12,328 nt of DNA from Ignavibacteria bacterium (lineage in GTDB: Bacteria; Bacteroidota; Ignavibacteria; UBA10030; UBA6906): the NCBI GenBank assembly GCA_029859455.1, contig JAOUDE010000039.1, positions 1 to 12,328 on the forward strand, in the 5' to 3' direction. A program made the translations under genes and the position numbers. Each line of letters begins with the position of its first letter. Positions within the stretch are counted from its first letter, which is position 1. The notes under the pieces are model-generated. The model saw only the letters and a list, made by a program, of their open reading frames with translations. It was not told where the DNA came from and searched no databases. Positions 1 to 6,720 of this stretch are shown here, piece by piece.

Positions 1-255
1 GGACCGGTAGAATATCCCATCTTCGCCCACGATCCAGACATGGTTGAGGTATGAATGAACGCCGTTGAAGTCGGCAGTTCCGAGCGTTGCGATCACCCAG
101 GTCTCCCCCCCATCAAGGGAATGGTAGACCGTCCCCCCGTCACCAACTGTCCAGACATCGACGCCGTTCGGAGAATGAATGTCGGACAAGCCTGCACCGA
201 TCCCGGAGCCTGTCATCCAAACTGTGGCACAAACGATGGCGAACAACGTTCTCAT
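1..255 (-). CDS. Exported Ycf48-like / BNR-repeat protein, N-terminal 85 residues (continues beyond the left edge)
   Basis: The visible 85 residues open with a signal peptide (MRTLFAIVCATVWM, then a small-residue stretch ending around GAGLS). Two beta-propeller repeat units of the BNR/Ycf48 type follow: 'VWTVGDGGTVYHSLDGGETW' at about residues 34-53, which contains an Asp-box-like turn, and 'VWIVGEDGIFYRS' at 73-85. Ycf48 is a photosystem II assembly factor in phototrophs. In non-phototrophs related repeat proteins are exported and mostly of unknown role, so photosynthesis should not be inferred. The ATG lies one base after the TAG of the upstream heme-propeller gene, and that gene's last codons supply the ribosome binding site (GGGAGAA). 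The two are therefore almost certainly co-transcribed and translationally coupled, and probably act in the same compartment. The C-terminus lies outside the window, so total length and extra domains are unknown. Confidence 0.8.
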   Translation of the reverse strand, partial: MRTLFAIVCATVWMTGSGIGAGLSDIHSPNGVDVWTVGDGGTVYHSLDGGETWVIATLGTADFNGVHSYLNHVWIVGEDGIFYRS

Positions 256-256
256 T

Positions 257-2377
257 CTATTCTCCCTTGTAGTGCTGATAGTTGAGACTCGATATTCTCG
301 CGATTACTTCAACCTCGGCGAGACCGGCAACCCGCCGACCAAGAAGATCTCCGGAAAATTTCTTCACAACGATCGCCGCCGAGTCAGCATCGGTGGGTGG
401 GACCTGAATCCGAAACGGCGAGTCCCCTGCCCGGATCATACGTGTCGAGAAAACCATTTCATCACGGTAATATAGAAAAATATCACACTCTTGCACCTCC
501 AATGTGCATTCCAATTCACCGTCACGGGGAATTTCGTAGAGAACCATCTCTCTTACTTCCACTGGAATTGTCCATTTGAGGCCTGCAGAGGCTCCTTCTC
601 CCTCGTCAGAAATCCAGACGGAGCCGGCACCCCCTGTCAGCACACGACGGTCATTCAGCCGCCGAACGACGGAGGGAGAGCCGTCGGGAAGGATACCGTC
701 GGAACTTGATGAAACGCTGGCTGACGGGGCCAGATTGAACCATTCTGCCTCGGTGCCATTGATTGGCACCTCCATCACTGAATGGCCGGGGTGGCATCCG
801 ACACATTTCGTTCCGGATCCCATCCGGTCGAAGTTCATGCCGGTGACATGGGCAAACCCCCCGTCGGTCCGTTCCAGGACAAATCCATTACTATCGACCA
901 CCTGCTCAAACAGCGGCACATCGGCAGGGATATCGTGTTCATGCACGCCGCCGGTCAGAAACACAGGTGCCTCCTTCAGAAAGATCGACGGGTCAGGCGT
1001 CACTGCACTCTGCCGCTGGACGTTCATAAAGAACCGGATCTTCGCACCAACAGCTATCCGCGGCGCATCCGGCATAGGGTTGTCCACCGGCGCGTTCGTG
1101 AAAATGTTCATGCAATCGAACCGGAACATATCATTCTTGAAGTACGTCTTTGGATCTTCTGTCGGCGGGAGGGTCGCTGTCGGGTACGGAAATTCCTCGG
1201 TCAGTATCGGAGGAACCGGCCTCGGTTGAAGAACCTGAGGTTCCATCTCGTTTGTGCCCGGGAAGTCGACCACATCGACAAGCCCGGTGCCATCGAGGCG
1301 ACAGATTGCTATACCAAAGTCCGATTGGTCAACTGACCGTGCAAAGAGAATCCATCCATCCGCCAGCTCGGCCGGATCGATGGCTGTCGAATACCCTTGT
1401 GAGGGCTGATCAGACCGGACACCGGTCACGTAGTGCTCGAAGTCCGCCCCCGGGGCAAACCATCGGATTCCCGCACCACCAGGTCCATTCAGAATGGACA
1501 AGGATGACGTATATACGCTTAGGAGGGTCCCGTCTTCCATCACCGCCGGCTTGTATGTTTGCAGTCCCTCCCTTGTCCGCGGAAAACCCGCGTACAGTTT
1601 CATCCCCTCCCCGTCAGAGCGGATCGAGATCGCCTGCCAGATATTCGCCTCATCGTCCGTCAGTGCGAGGGTGTTGTCGCGCGTGATTCCGTGCCGGGCT
1701 CTGTGGCTCGGTCGGTCTCGGTTCAGCCACCACCGGGCGTACACGATTCTCCCCGTCACAGGATCGATCGTCGGTTCCTCTCCCCCGTTTCGTTCCGTCG
1801 TAATCCTCCTCAGCGTGGAGTCCTGTTCCTGAACGAGGAACAGATTGCTGGTCACAACCCCTCCGTATCCTGAGATCGACGGATAACGTGTGCTTGCGCA
1901 GACTATCCTGCCATCCGGCAGATAGCACGGATCGAAGTCATCATACTGCTGCAGCAGCGGTGCTGCCGCTCCGAATTGAGCGAGGTCGACTCTGCGCGTG
2001 GAGAATGTGACCTGCCGGAAACCGGTGCCGTCCGACCGGATTTCGTAAATCCGCCAGCTGCTGTCCGGATGCACGACACCGGAAAAGAGGACCCGTCCGG
2101 CATCCCATGAGACACACGGGTCAGCAACGTCGTACAGCAATCGGGTATCGACAAGGGTTCTGATGTCGCCGTCCGTTTCCCGGATCATCAGCTGACCGCC
2201 GACGGTCAATGTACGGTCACGCGGACCAAAGCCGGGGATCGCGGTCCGGTCATCCGGGAGTGAACGTGAAACAAAAAGAATGCGAGGAAGCGAACTGTGC
2301 TCGGAAGGTGGCGAAACAGAGGACCCGGGACTCACGGACCCGGTGAAAACAAGGAAGAGAAACGTGCAAAGGAGCAT
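257..2377 (-). CDS. Exported beta-propeller protein with one c-type heme, hydrazine synthase alpha-like
   Basis: A predicted 706-residue protein. Residues 1-17 are a hydrophobic signal sequence (MLLCTFLFLVFTGSVS). About 30-390 hold TolB/PD40-like propeller blades (for example 'YEIRSDGTGFRQVT', 'CYLPDGRIVCAST', 'AICRLDGTGLVDV'). About 400-535 hold a segment with a c-type heme motif CVGCH at 525-529, preceded by 'EAPVFLTGGVHEHDIPADVP' and 'LFEQVVDSNGF'. This propeller, middle domain and heme order, and the 'IPADVPLF' style, recall hydrazine synthase alpha subunits and the broad set of HzsA-like proteins in non-anammox bacteria. Only one CXXCH is present, and hydrazine synthesis is not implied. 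Residues about 540-700 look like a discoidin-type carbohydrate-binding beta-sandwich (NLAPSASVSSSSDG..., then a Trp-rich core). An electron-transfer or redox role outside the cytoplasm is inferred. The start is uncertain: ATG at 2377 is preferred, GTG at 2398 would add an Arg to the n-region, and a TTG at 2482 would run into htpX. None has a good ribosome binding site. Confidence 0.8.
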   Translation of the reverse strand: MLLCTFLFLVFTGSVSPGSSVSPPSEHSSLPRILFVSRSLPDDRTAIPGFGPRDRTLTVGGQLMIRETDGDIRTLVDTRLLYDVADPCVSWDAGRVLFSGVVHPDSSWRIYEIRSDGTGFRQVTFSTRRVDLAQFGAAAPLLQQYDDFDPCYLPDGRIVCASTRYPSISGYGGVVTSNLFLVQEQDSTLRRITTERNGGEEPTIDPVTGRIVYARWWLNRDRPSHRARHGITRDNTLALTDDEANIWQAISIRSDGEGMKLYAGFPRTREGLQTYKPAVMEDGTLLSVYTSSLSILNGPGGAGIRWFAPGADFEHYVTGVRSDQPSQGYSTAIDPAELADGWILFARSVDQSDFGIAICRLDGTGLVDVVDFPGTNEMEPQVLQPRPVPPILTEEFPYPTATLPPTEDPKTYFKNDMFRFDCMNIFTNAPVDNPMPDAPRIAVGAKIRFFMNVQRQSAVTPDPSIFLKEAPVFLTGGVHEHDIPADVPLFEQVVDSNGFVLERTDGGFAHVTGMNFDRMGSGTKCVGCHPGHSVMEVPINGTEAEWFNLAPSASVSSSSDGILPDGSPSVVRRLNDRRVLTGGAGSVWISDEGEGASAGLKWTIPVEVREMVLYEIPRDGELECTLEVQECDIFLYYRDEMVFSTRMIRAGDSPFRIQVPPTDADSAAIVVKKFSGDLLGRRVAGLAEVEVIARISSLNYQHYKGE

Positions 2378-2444
2378 CGGTATCGTTGTTCGAATCACCT
2401 CGTGGCCGGTTCCGTGTGCATGATATTCAGTGAACCCAACACCA

Positions 2445-3305
2445 CTACCGGCCCCCGGCAGGGCCGTACACGAGCGCTTCAAGGCGGCTCACCCGTTCCT
2501 CAACCGGCGGATGTGTACTGAACAATTTCGTCAGCCCTCCCCCGGTCAGCGGGCTGACAATGAACATATGCGATGTTGCCGGTGATGCCTTCATCGGAAT
2601 ACGTTTCGAATATTCTGCAATCTTGTTCAGGGCGGATGCGAGCGCGAGCGGATCATTTGACATTCTGGCACCACCTTCATCAGCAAGGAACTCGCGGGAA
2701 CGTGAGATCGCCATCTGGATCAGCATTGCCGCGATCGGTGCAAGAATGATCATCGCGATCGCACCAAGAGGATTTCCCCCGTCACGGTCATCACCCCGGC
2801 CACCGCCGAAGATGAAAGCGAACTGTGCCATCTGTGCGAGCATGCTGATCGCACCGGCAATCGTTGCTGCAACCGTTCCGATCAGAATGTCCCGGTGTTT
2901 GATATGGGCCAGCTCATGTCCGATCACACCGCGAAGCTCTTCCCGCGTCAACGCTTTCACAATGCCCTCGGTCACCGCAACGGCAGAATGCTCGGGATTC
3001 CTCCCGGTCGCAAAGGCATTCGGTTGATTCGACGGAATCAGATAGAGTTTTGGCATCGGAAGTCCACCGGCCTGACACAACTCTCCGGTCATCCTGTGGA
3101 TTTCCGGATGTTCCCCTACCGTCATCTCCTTTGCTTTGTACATTCTGAGCACCAGCTTGTCGCTGAACCAGTATGTTCCGGCGTTCATCAGCAGTGCAAA
3201 TCCGAAGGCGAAGATCATCCCGGTCTGCCCGCCAAACATTCCACCGACGTAGACCAGCAGGGCTGTCATCAGCGCCATCAGGGCGAACGTTTTCATCGCA
3301 TTCAT
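2445..3305 (-). CDS. htpX: Membrane zinc metalloprotease HtpX (M48 family)
   Basis: HtpX is an integral inner-membrane endopeptidase that degrades misfolded membrane proteins, alongside FtsH, under envelope stress. The 286-residue product has the family's usual length and layout. Two N-terminal membrane segments lie within about residues 4-46, the cytoplasmic-facing zinc site HELAH is at 130-134 (zinc ligands H130 and H134, catalytic E131), and two further hydrophobic stretches lie at about 141-167 and 181-200. The third zinc ligand is E205 in '[12 protein letters not shown]'. A Gly/Asp-rich linker ([11 protein letters not shown]) lies between the last two segments. The C-terminus carries the family's '[17 protein letters not shown]'. 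The ATG at 3305 is chosen because an AAGAGAGA stretch sits 9 bases upstream. A TTG at 3314 and an ATG at 3296 are alternatives. It starts 21 bases after the SDR39U1-like gene and precedes the heme-propeller gene by 67 bases. Confidence 0.95.
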   Translation of the reverse strand: MNAMKTFALMALMTALLVYVGGMFGGQTGMIFAFGFALLMNAGTYWFSDKLVLRMYKAKEMTVGEHPEIHRMTGELCQAGGLPMPKLYLIPSNQPNAFATGRNPEHSAVAVTEGIVKALTREELRGVIGHELAHIKHRDILIGTVAATIAGAISMLAQMAQFAFIFGGGRGDDRDGGNPLGAIAMIILAPIAAMLIQMAISRSREFLADEGGARMSNDPLALASALNKIAEYSKRIPMKASPATSHMFIVSPLTGGGLTKLFSTHPPVEERVSRLEALVYGPAGGR

Positions 3306-3326
3306 CGATTCCAATCTCTCTTCATG

Positions 3327-4250
3327 TTATGACTGTTGTTCCCTGCCCAGAAGATCATCGAGGGCTGATCGTATAGTAGCGTACCGGAAGCGAAACCCGG
3401 CCTTCTCAAGTTCCCGAGGAACGGCGCGCTGGCCGGTGAGGATCAGTTCGGACATCTCTCCCAGCAGTAACCGGAGCGCAAAGGAAGGCGCCGGAATCCA
3501 GGAAGGCCTCCGAAGCACCCGGCCGAGCTCTGCACAGAATTCCTTCATCCGGACAGGCTCAGGACTGCAGAGATTCACAGGACCGGAAACCGATACGGAC
3601 TCCGCCGCGAACAGAAAACCGTCCACGACATCATCCAGATGAACCCAGGAGACCCACTGAGCTCCGGAGCCGATCGGGCCTCCGACAAACAACCTGAACG
3701 GCAGCATCATTCGCTTCAATGCCATCGCCTTTGTTTCAAGGACCAGGCCGGTACGGAGAGCCACGTGCCGCACGCCGGCTGACTCCGCTTCAGCCGCGGC
3801 TGACTCCCACTGTTTCACCGTTTCCGCAAGAAATCCGGATCCGCCGGGACCTGTTTCATCCATCACTGCATCGCCGCTGTCGCCATAATACCCGATCCCG
3901 GACGAGTTGACCAGCACGGACGGTGGCTTCTTTGCCTGACGCATCCCCTCGACCAGCGCCAGGGTCGAATCTACTCTGCTGCGGACGATCTCCTTCTTTC
4001 TGGAATCGGTCCACCGACCCGCACCGATCGATGCGCCGGACAGATTCATTACTGCAGATGCACCTTCGAGCGCTGAGGTCCAGGGTCCCTGGTTCCTGCC
4101 ATCCCACTCCGCGAACGAGAGATGTTCTTCGGCAACGCGCCCGGCGGAAGACCGGGAAAGGATACAGACGTCGTACCCCCGGGCTATCAGTCGTCTCGTC
4201 AGGTGCGAGCCGATGAATCCTGACCCGCCGGCGATAACGACCTTCTTCAA
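3327..4250 (-). CDS. TIGR01777-family NAD(P)-dependent epimerase (YfcH/SDR39U1-like)
   Basis: This is an extended/atypical short-chain dehydrogenase of 307 residues. The Rossmann nucleotide-binding motif GGSGFIGSHL is at residues 8-17, 'NLSGASIGAGRW' at 69-80, the family signature 'NSSGIGYYGDSGD' at 115-127, and 'ETVKQWE' at 143-149. The C-terminal DUF1731-type tail covers about 250-305 (IPAPSFALRLLLGEMSELIL, then 'GFRFRYATI'). Family members such as E. coli YfcH and human SDR39U1 bind NADP(H), but the substrate is not established. The start is a TTG at 4250, which is the only start compatible with keeping the Rossmann motif. An in-frame stop lies five codons upstream. It overlaps the upstream RmuC-like gene by four bases (TTGA), which implies translational coupling. 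An AAGAAG stretch just upstream could serve as a weak ribosome binding site. Confidence 0.92.
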   Translation of the reverse strand: MKKVVIAGGSGFIGSHLTRRLIARGYDVCILSRSSAGRVAEEHLSFAEWDGRNQGPWTSALEGASAVMNLSGASIGAGRWTDSRKKEIVRSRVDSTLALVEGMRQAKKPPSVLVNSSGIGYYGDSGDAVMDETGPGGSGFLAETVKQWESAAAEAESAGVRHVALRTGLVLETKAMALKRMMLPFRLFVGGPIGSGAQWVSWVHLDDVVDGFLFAAESVSVSGPVNLCSPEPVRMKEFCAELGRVLRRPSWIPAPSFALRLLLGEMSELILTGQRAVPRELEKAGFRFRYATIRSALDDLLGREQQS

Positions 4251-5491
4251 CGGACTTCTTTTTCAAAGAGCGGGAGAAGCGGTTCGGTTGATGACAGCGG
4301 TGTCGTCGCTGCTCTGGCTGATGCTTCCCGCTCGATCCTTTTTGTTTCCTCCTGAAGTTCGCTCGTCAGGATCTGCTTCGAACGGCGTTCCTGCGGCGGG
4401 TTCAGCTTTTCCGAAATCTCGAATTCGACAACCTTCTCCAGCATTTCACGCGGGAGTCCGGTCTCACACCGGCTCAGGACATCGAAGAATTCTTTTGTAA
4501 AGAACTGATCAACCTGAATTCTCCGCTTCAGGACATGTGTGAATTTTCCGATCAACCGGCAGATATTCTCCCGGTCTTCCGGACTCAATTCATTCACGAA
4601 CTCGTACTCTTCCAGTTTCTTGAGGGCCAGAAGGATCGGCTCAAGGGAGTTCGGTGTGATGGCATACACCGTGTAGTCAGCCATATTGAACGCGTACTGG
4701 GAGATCACCCCTGTTGTATCTTGCGGGATCACCAGAAAGATTTCCTTTCGGACACCTTCCTGTGTCGCGTATTTTCTGACTGATTCCGTCTGGGCCTTGA
4801 TGTACTGGGGAAAATTCCTGAGGTCATCCCCTCCCGGACTCTTGGCGTCGAAGATCACGTACTCATCGCAGATCCTCACGGTGTTATCCGGGTTTCCCCT
4901 GAAAGGAACCGCCTCGACGTACTCGAGGGAGTACCGGCGGCAGATCGCACGGATCAGTTGTTCGACATCTTTCTCATGGCGGCTCCATTGCGCTTTCATT
5001 TCAGTCAGGTGCCGGAGTGTTCTTGCCTCCTGCTCTTCCTGTTCCGCCTTCCGCTCTGCAAGAATCCTGGAATGTATCGAATCGAGCATTGCGACTGTCT
5101 TGTCATGCCCCACCCGGCGTGAAGTCTCATCCTGCTTCCACGCGGAAGCTTCCTTTTCCAGATTCGATCGGTCGGCCCTGACCCGCTCAAGCTGGTCGTT
5201 CAACCGTCCGATCTCGGCTGTCTGACGGGCCGCTGTTCCCCGGAGCTCACTTACGAGGGCACCATGCGCCGCGGCCTTGTGAACAGCTTCTGCCGTCAGT
5301 TCTTCGACCCTGCGACGGGACTCTTCGAGATCAATGCTGTTCCTGGAGATCATCGCTGCGAGAATCTTGAACTCTTCGTATGCCGGGTAGCTGAGGGAAA
5401 GGATACGCTTCCAGCCGAAGAGTCGCTGCCAGAAGGAGAGCGATCCGATCGACTCAAAAAATCTGCTTAGGTGCTCGAATGACCTGTTCAT
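4247..5491 (-). CDS. RmuC-like coiled-coil protein with PD-(D/E)xK nuclease motif
   Basis: A 414-residue protein with three parts. A short N-terminal amphipathic or membrane-peripheral stretch (FWQRLFGWKRIL, about residues 24-35) comes first. A long charged coiled coil follows at about 50-185. The C-terminal globular domain starts near 190 and contains 'NPDNTVRICDEYVIFDAKSP': P201-D202, twelve residues, then D215-A-K217. This matches the PD-(D/E)xK nuclease core and the equivalent region of RmuC, where an '..RPDV....IDAK..' motif is typical. A later stretch 'FLVIPQD ... YTVYAITPNSLEPILLALK' also parallels the RmuC pattern of a hydrophobic 'IP' strand followed by 'P.tL...L'. RmuC limits recombination at inverted repeats in E. 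coli, and biochemical activity for this variant is unproven. The ATG at 5491 is chosen for its AAGGAA ribosome binding site 8 bases upstream; codons further upstream look non-coding. It is the first gene of its group and overlaps the SDR gene by 4 bases. Confidence 0.72.
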   Translation of the reverse strand: MNRSFEHLSRFFESIGSLSFWQRLFGWKRILSLSYPAYEEFKILAAMISRNSIDLEESRRRVEELTAEAVHKAAAHGALVSELRGTAARQTAEIGRLNDQLERVRADRSNLEKEASAWKQDETSRRVGHDKTVAMLDSIHSRILAERKAEQEEQEARTLRHLTEMKAQWSRHEKDVEQLIRAICRRYSLEYVEAVPFRGNPDNTVRICDEYVIFDAKSPGGDDLRNFPQYIKAQTESVRKYATQEGVRKEIFLVIPQDTTGVISQYAFNMADYTVYAITPNSLEPILLALKKLEEYEFVNELSPEDRENICRLIGKFTHVLKRRIQVDQFFTKEFFDVLSRCETGLPREMLEKVVEFEISEKLNPPQERRSKQILTSELQEETKRIEREASARAATTPLSSTEPLLPLFEKEVR

Positions 5492-5675
5492 GGGGGAAAT
5501 TCCTTCCGCCACTCCTTGCCTGTCAAGAGGTTTCGGGAAATGGCTGGGACTTCGGTTGAGGTTAGGAACGAAGTAAGATACAAGATGGGAGGAGCGGAAG
5601 CAACAGAATGAAAAGGCGGAGGGCAACCCTTCCCGCCTAAGGATTGCCCCCGCCCGTCATTGGCTGAGCCCGGGA
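5492..5675. other. Intergenic spacer between PUR-domain gene and RmuC-like gene
   Basis: This 184-base gap holds the end hairpin and terminator of the PUR gene (listed separately) and should hold the promoter of the downstream five-gene group. On the minus strand a perfect TTGACA lies at 5526-5521, but the 17-base-spaced partner is GGAATT and falls in the ribosome binding site, so it is unconvincing. A weaker pair, TTGCTT (5603-5598) and TATCTT (5580-5575) with a 17-base spacer, is better placed, about 80 bases before the ATG. Neither is firm, and no open reading frame of note is seen. Confidence 0.4.
5611..5638 (-). terminator. Intrinsic terminator of the DinB-sigma-PUR group
   Basis: Read on the minus strand, AGGCGG (5638-5633) pairs with CCGCCT (5619-5614). 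After a two-base GA bulge, AGGG (5630-5627) pairs with CCCT (5623-5620) around a TTG loop. The stem runs straight into a run of four T (5614-5611). This GC-rich stem with a T tract is a classic Rho-independent terminator. It lies 37 bases after the stop codon of the PUR-domain gene and should separate that group from the RmuC-like operon. Confidence 0.8.
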
Positions 5676-5688
5676 TTACTGCTCAGCC
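5662..5688 (-). repeat. Perfect 8-bp inverted repeat spanning the PUR gene stop codon
   Basis: GGCTGAGC (5662-5669) and GCTCAGCC (5681-5688) are perfect reverse complements with an 11-base loop. The loop contains the TAA stop of the PUR-domain gene (5678-5676). In the minus-strand transcript the hairpin would enclose the stop codon, and it is followed 24 bases later by the terminator hairpin. There is no T tract after it, so it is not a terminator by itself. It may be a 3'-end stabilising stem or have no function. Confidence 0.5.
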
Positions 5689-5897
5689 GCAGACACTGCT
5701 TCTTCGATCGCCTGACGGAACTGGGTCATCGTCGAACCAAAAACCCGCACGGTCGATCGCTTCTTTTCATCTCCGGAAATCTGGGACTCTGAGATCGCCA
5801 GATATTTGTTTCCGTTCTTCGCCTCCCTGACGTCGACGAAGTAGGTTGTCTTCCCTGACCGGACCATCGTGGAGTAGATTGCACTGTTTTCTGTCAT
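5676..5897 (-). CDS. Small PUR-domain (DUF3276-type) nucleic-acid-binding protein
   Basis: The 73-residue product is essentially one PUR-alpha-like repeat. 'IYSTMVRSGKTTYFVDVREA' (about residues 6-25) matches the conserved start of DUF3276 proteins ('IYSkvvRAGKRTYFFDVk'), followed by 'NGNKYLAISESQ' and a C-terminal helix 'TQFRQAIEEAVSAAEQ'. Single-PUR proteins from Bacteroidota and Spirochaetota bind single-stranded DNA or RNA as dimers, and BpuR of Borrelia regulates transcription and translation. The ATG at 5897 is chosen for the GGAGG five bases upstream. A longer reading frame extends upstream but lacks both domain conservation and a ribosome binding site. It lies 121 bases after the sigma-factor gene and ends in a strong terminator. 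The target is unknown. Confidence 0.85.
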   Translation of the reverse strand: MTENSAIYSTMVRSGKTTYFVDVREAKNGNKYLAISESQISGDEKKRSTVRVFGSTMTQFRQAIEEAVSAAEQ

Positions 5898-6018
5898 CAC
5901 ACCCTCCGGTGACATTGGAATTTCATTTGTGGATTTTGCGCCCGGCCGGAGCATGTGGCGGTGGCTTTGATACTTATAGAACGAATGGAGGTAACAAAAT
6001 TTGCGAATATGTTCCTTC
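5898..6018. other. Spacer between sigma-factor and PUR-domain genes
   Basis: This 121-base gap is AT-richer than its neighbours. On the minus strand a TATAAG hexamer (5978-5973), about 75 bases before the PUR start codon, resembles a -10 element. Nothing close to TTGACA is found at the right distance (TTGTTA is only 13 bases away), so a separate promoter for the PUR gene is possible but unproven. A GGAGG just before 5897 is that gene's ribosome binding site. Confidence 0.3.
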
Positions 6019-6675
6019 TTATGATTCTCTGGTGAAACTGCCCGGAAAACGCATCTCAAGCCTTTGCTTCAACTTCTTCCGAACCCTTGCATGGTACACC
6101 TTCAGGAGGCTACTCCGTTTTCCGGTATATTGCGCTATCTCCTCGTACGGTATCTCCATCGCTCTGCACCGAAGGAGGGTTTGCTCCCATGGCTTCAGCG
6201 TTTCGAATACTTCCCAAAACTGCTGCATCGCCAGGCTTTCCTCAGGATCCGGGGCTTTCCGCGTTTCCTTCCCCCCGCGCATATGTGAAATAACTGATTC
6301 CTTTTCCAGTTCACGAAGAAGCGTCATATCGCTGGGCTGATTCGCCTCCCCGATCGGGTTCCTCAGATGTTCGGAGATTGATCGTTTTCTCAGGTAGTCA
6401 CGGATCCTGTTCCGGAAAATTGTCAGAACCCATGAACGAAAGTCATCGTCCGATTCCCGAAAACTGAACCGGTCGACCCGGTCAGCCACGGTCATCAGAA
6501 CATCGTTCACAATCTCCTCCGCATCAGGTTTCCCGAGACGGTAGACTCCGGTCGCTTCATGAATCAACCTGGACTGATACGCTTCGGCAAGATCCTGATA
6601 GCCGCGCCTTGAACCTTCTCTCAGTTCCCTGACTATGTCACGATTCGAGACCGCTGTCCTCTTTCTGTTCCTCAT
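6019..6675 (-). CDS. ECF-type RNA polymerase sigma-70 family factor
   Basis: A 218-residue protein with sigma region 2 at about residues 25-97: 'YQDLAEAYQSRLIHEATGVY', the conserved 'DAEEIVNDVLMTVADRVDRF' and 'FRSWVLTIFRNRIRDYLRKR'. Sigma region 4 follows at about 150-210: 'FETLKPWEQTLLRCRAMEIP', then the helix-turn-helix 'YEEIAQYTGKRSSLLKVYHA' and the basic 'RVRKKLKQRL'. There is no region 3, as expected of an ECF or group 4 factor. The linker of about 50 residues is longer than usual. No gene with anti-sigma features (zinc-binding anti-sigma domain, one membrane segment) lies next to it, so control may be transcriptional or through another partner. The ATG at 6675 has no recognisable Shine-Dalgarno sequence; the upstream stretch is pyrimidine-rich, and no alternative start exists within the first 20 codons. 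It follows the DinB-like gene by 45 bases. Confidence 0.9.
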   Translation of the reverse strand: MRNRKRTAVSNRDIVRELREGSRRGYQDLAEAYQSRLIHEATGVYRLGKPDAEEIVNDVLMTVADRVDRFSFRESDDDFRSWVLTIFRNRIRDYLRKRSISEHLRNPIGEANQPSDMTLLRELEKESVISHMRGGKETRKAPDPEESLAMQQFWEVFETLKPWEQTLLRCRAMEIPYEEIAQYTGKRSSLLKVYHARVRKKLKQRLEMRFPGSFTRES

Positions 6676-6720
6676 GCCAAGGAAGATCTGAGGGAGGTCC
6701 TTGTAGGAGGAAGGGTCTTT

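Noticed and set aside
1..255. Evidence of a phototroph from the Ycf48-like protein.
   Set aside because: Ycf48/BNR-type repeats are common in non-phototrophic bacteria, and no photosynthesis gene is present.
257..2377. A true hydrazine synthase subunit and an anammox host.
   Set aside because: Only one heme motif, no HzsB/C-like neighbour, and the rest of the window has nothing specific to anammox bacteria.
4213..4266. A reading frame starting at a TTG at 4266 across the SDR39U1 gene start.
   Set aside because: It is an out-of-frame shadow. The SDR frame carries the full Rossmann signature and family length.
5498..5526. A perfect TTGACA on the minus strand upstream of the RmuC-like gene as a promoter.
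   Set aside because: The hexamer 17 bases on is GGAATT, and transcription would begin at about the start codon.
5492..5626. A 45-residue N-terminal extension of the RmuC-like protein.
   Set aside because: The extension is of odd composition, abuts the terminator, and the ATG at 5491 has AAGGAA at ideal spacing.
5898..6059. A 54-residue N-terminal extension of the PUR-domain protein.
   Set aside because: The extension overlaps the sigma gene's end, has no domain resemblance, and the internal ATG at 5897 has a GGAGG site.
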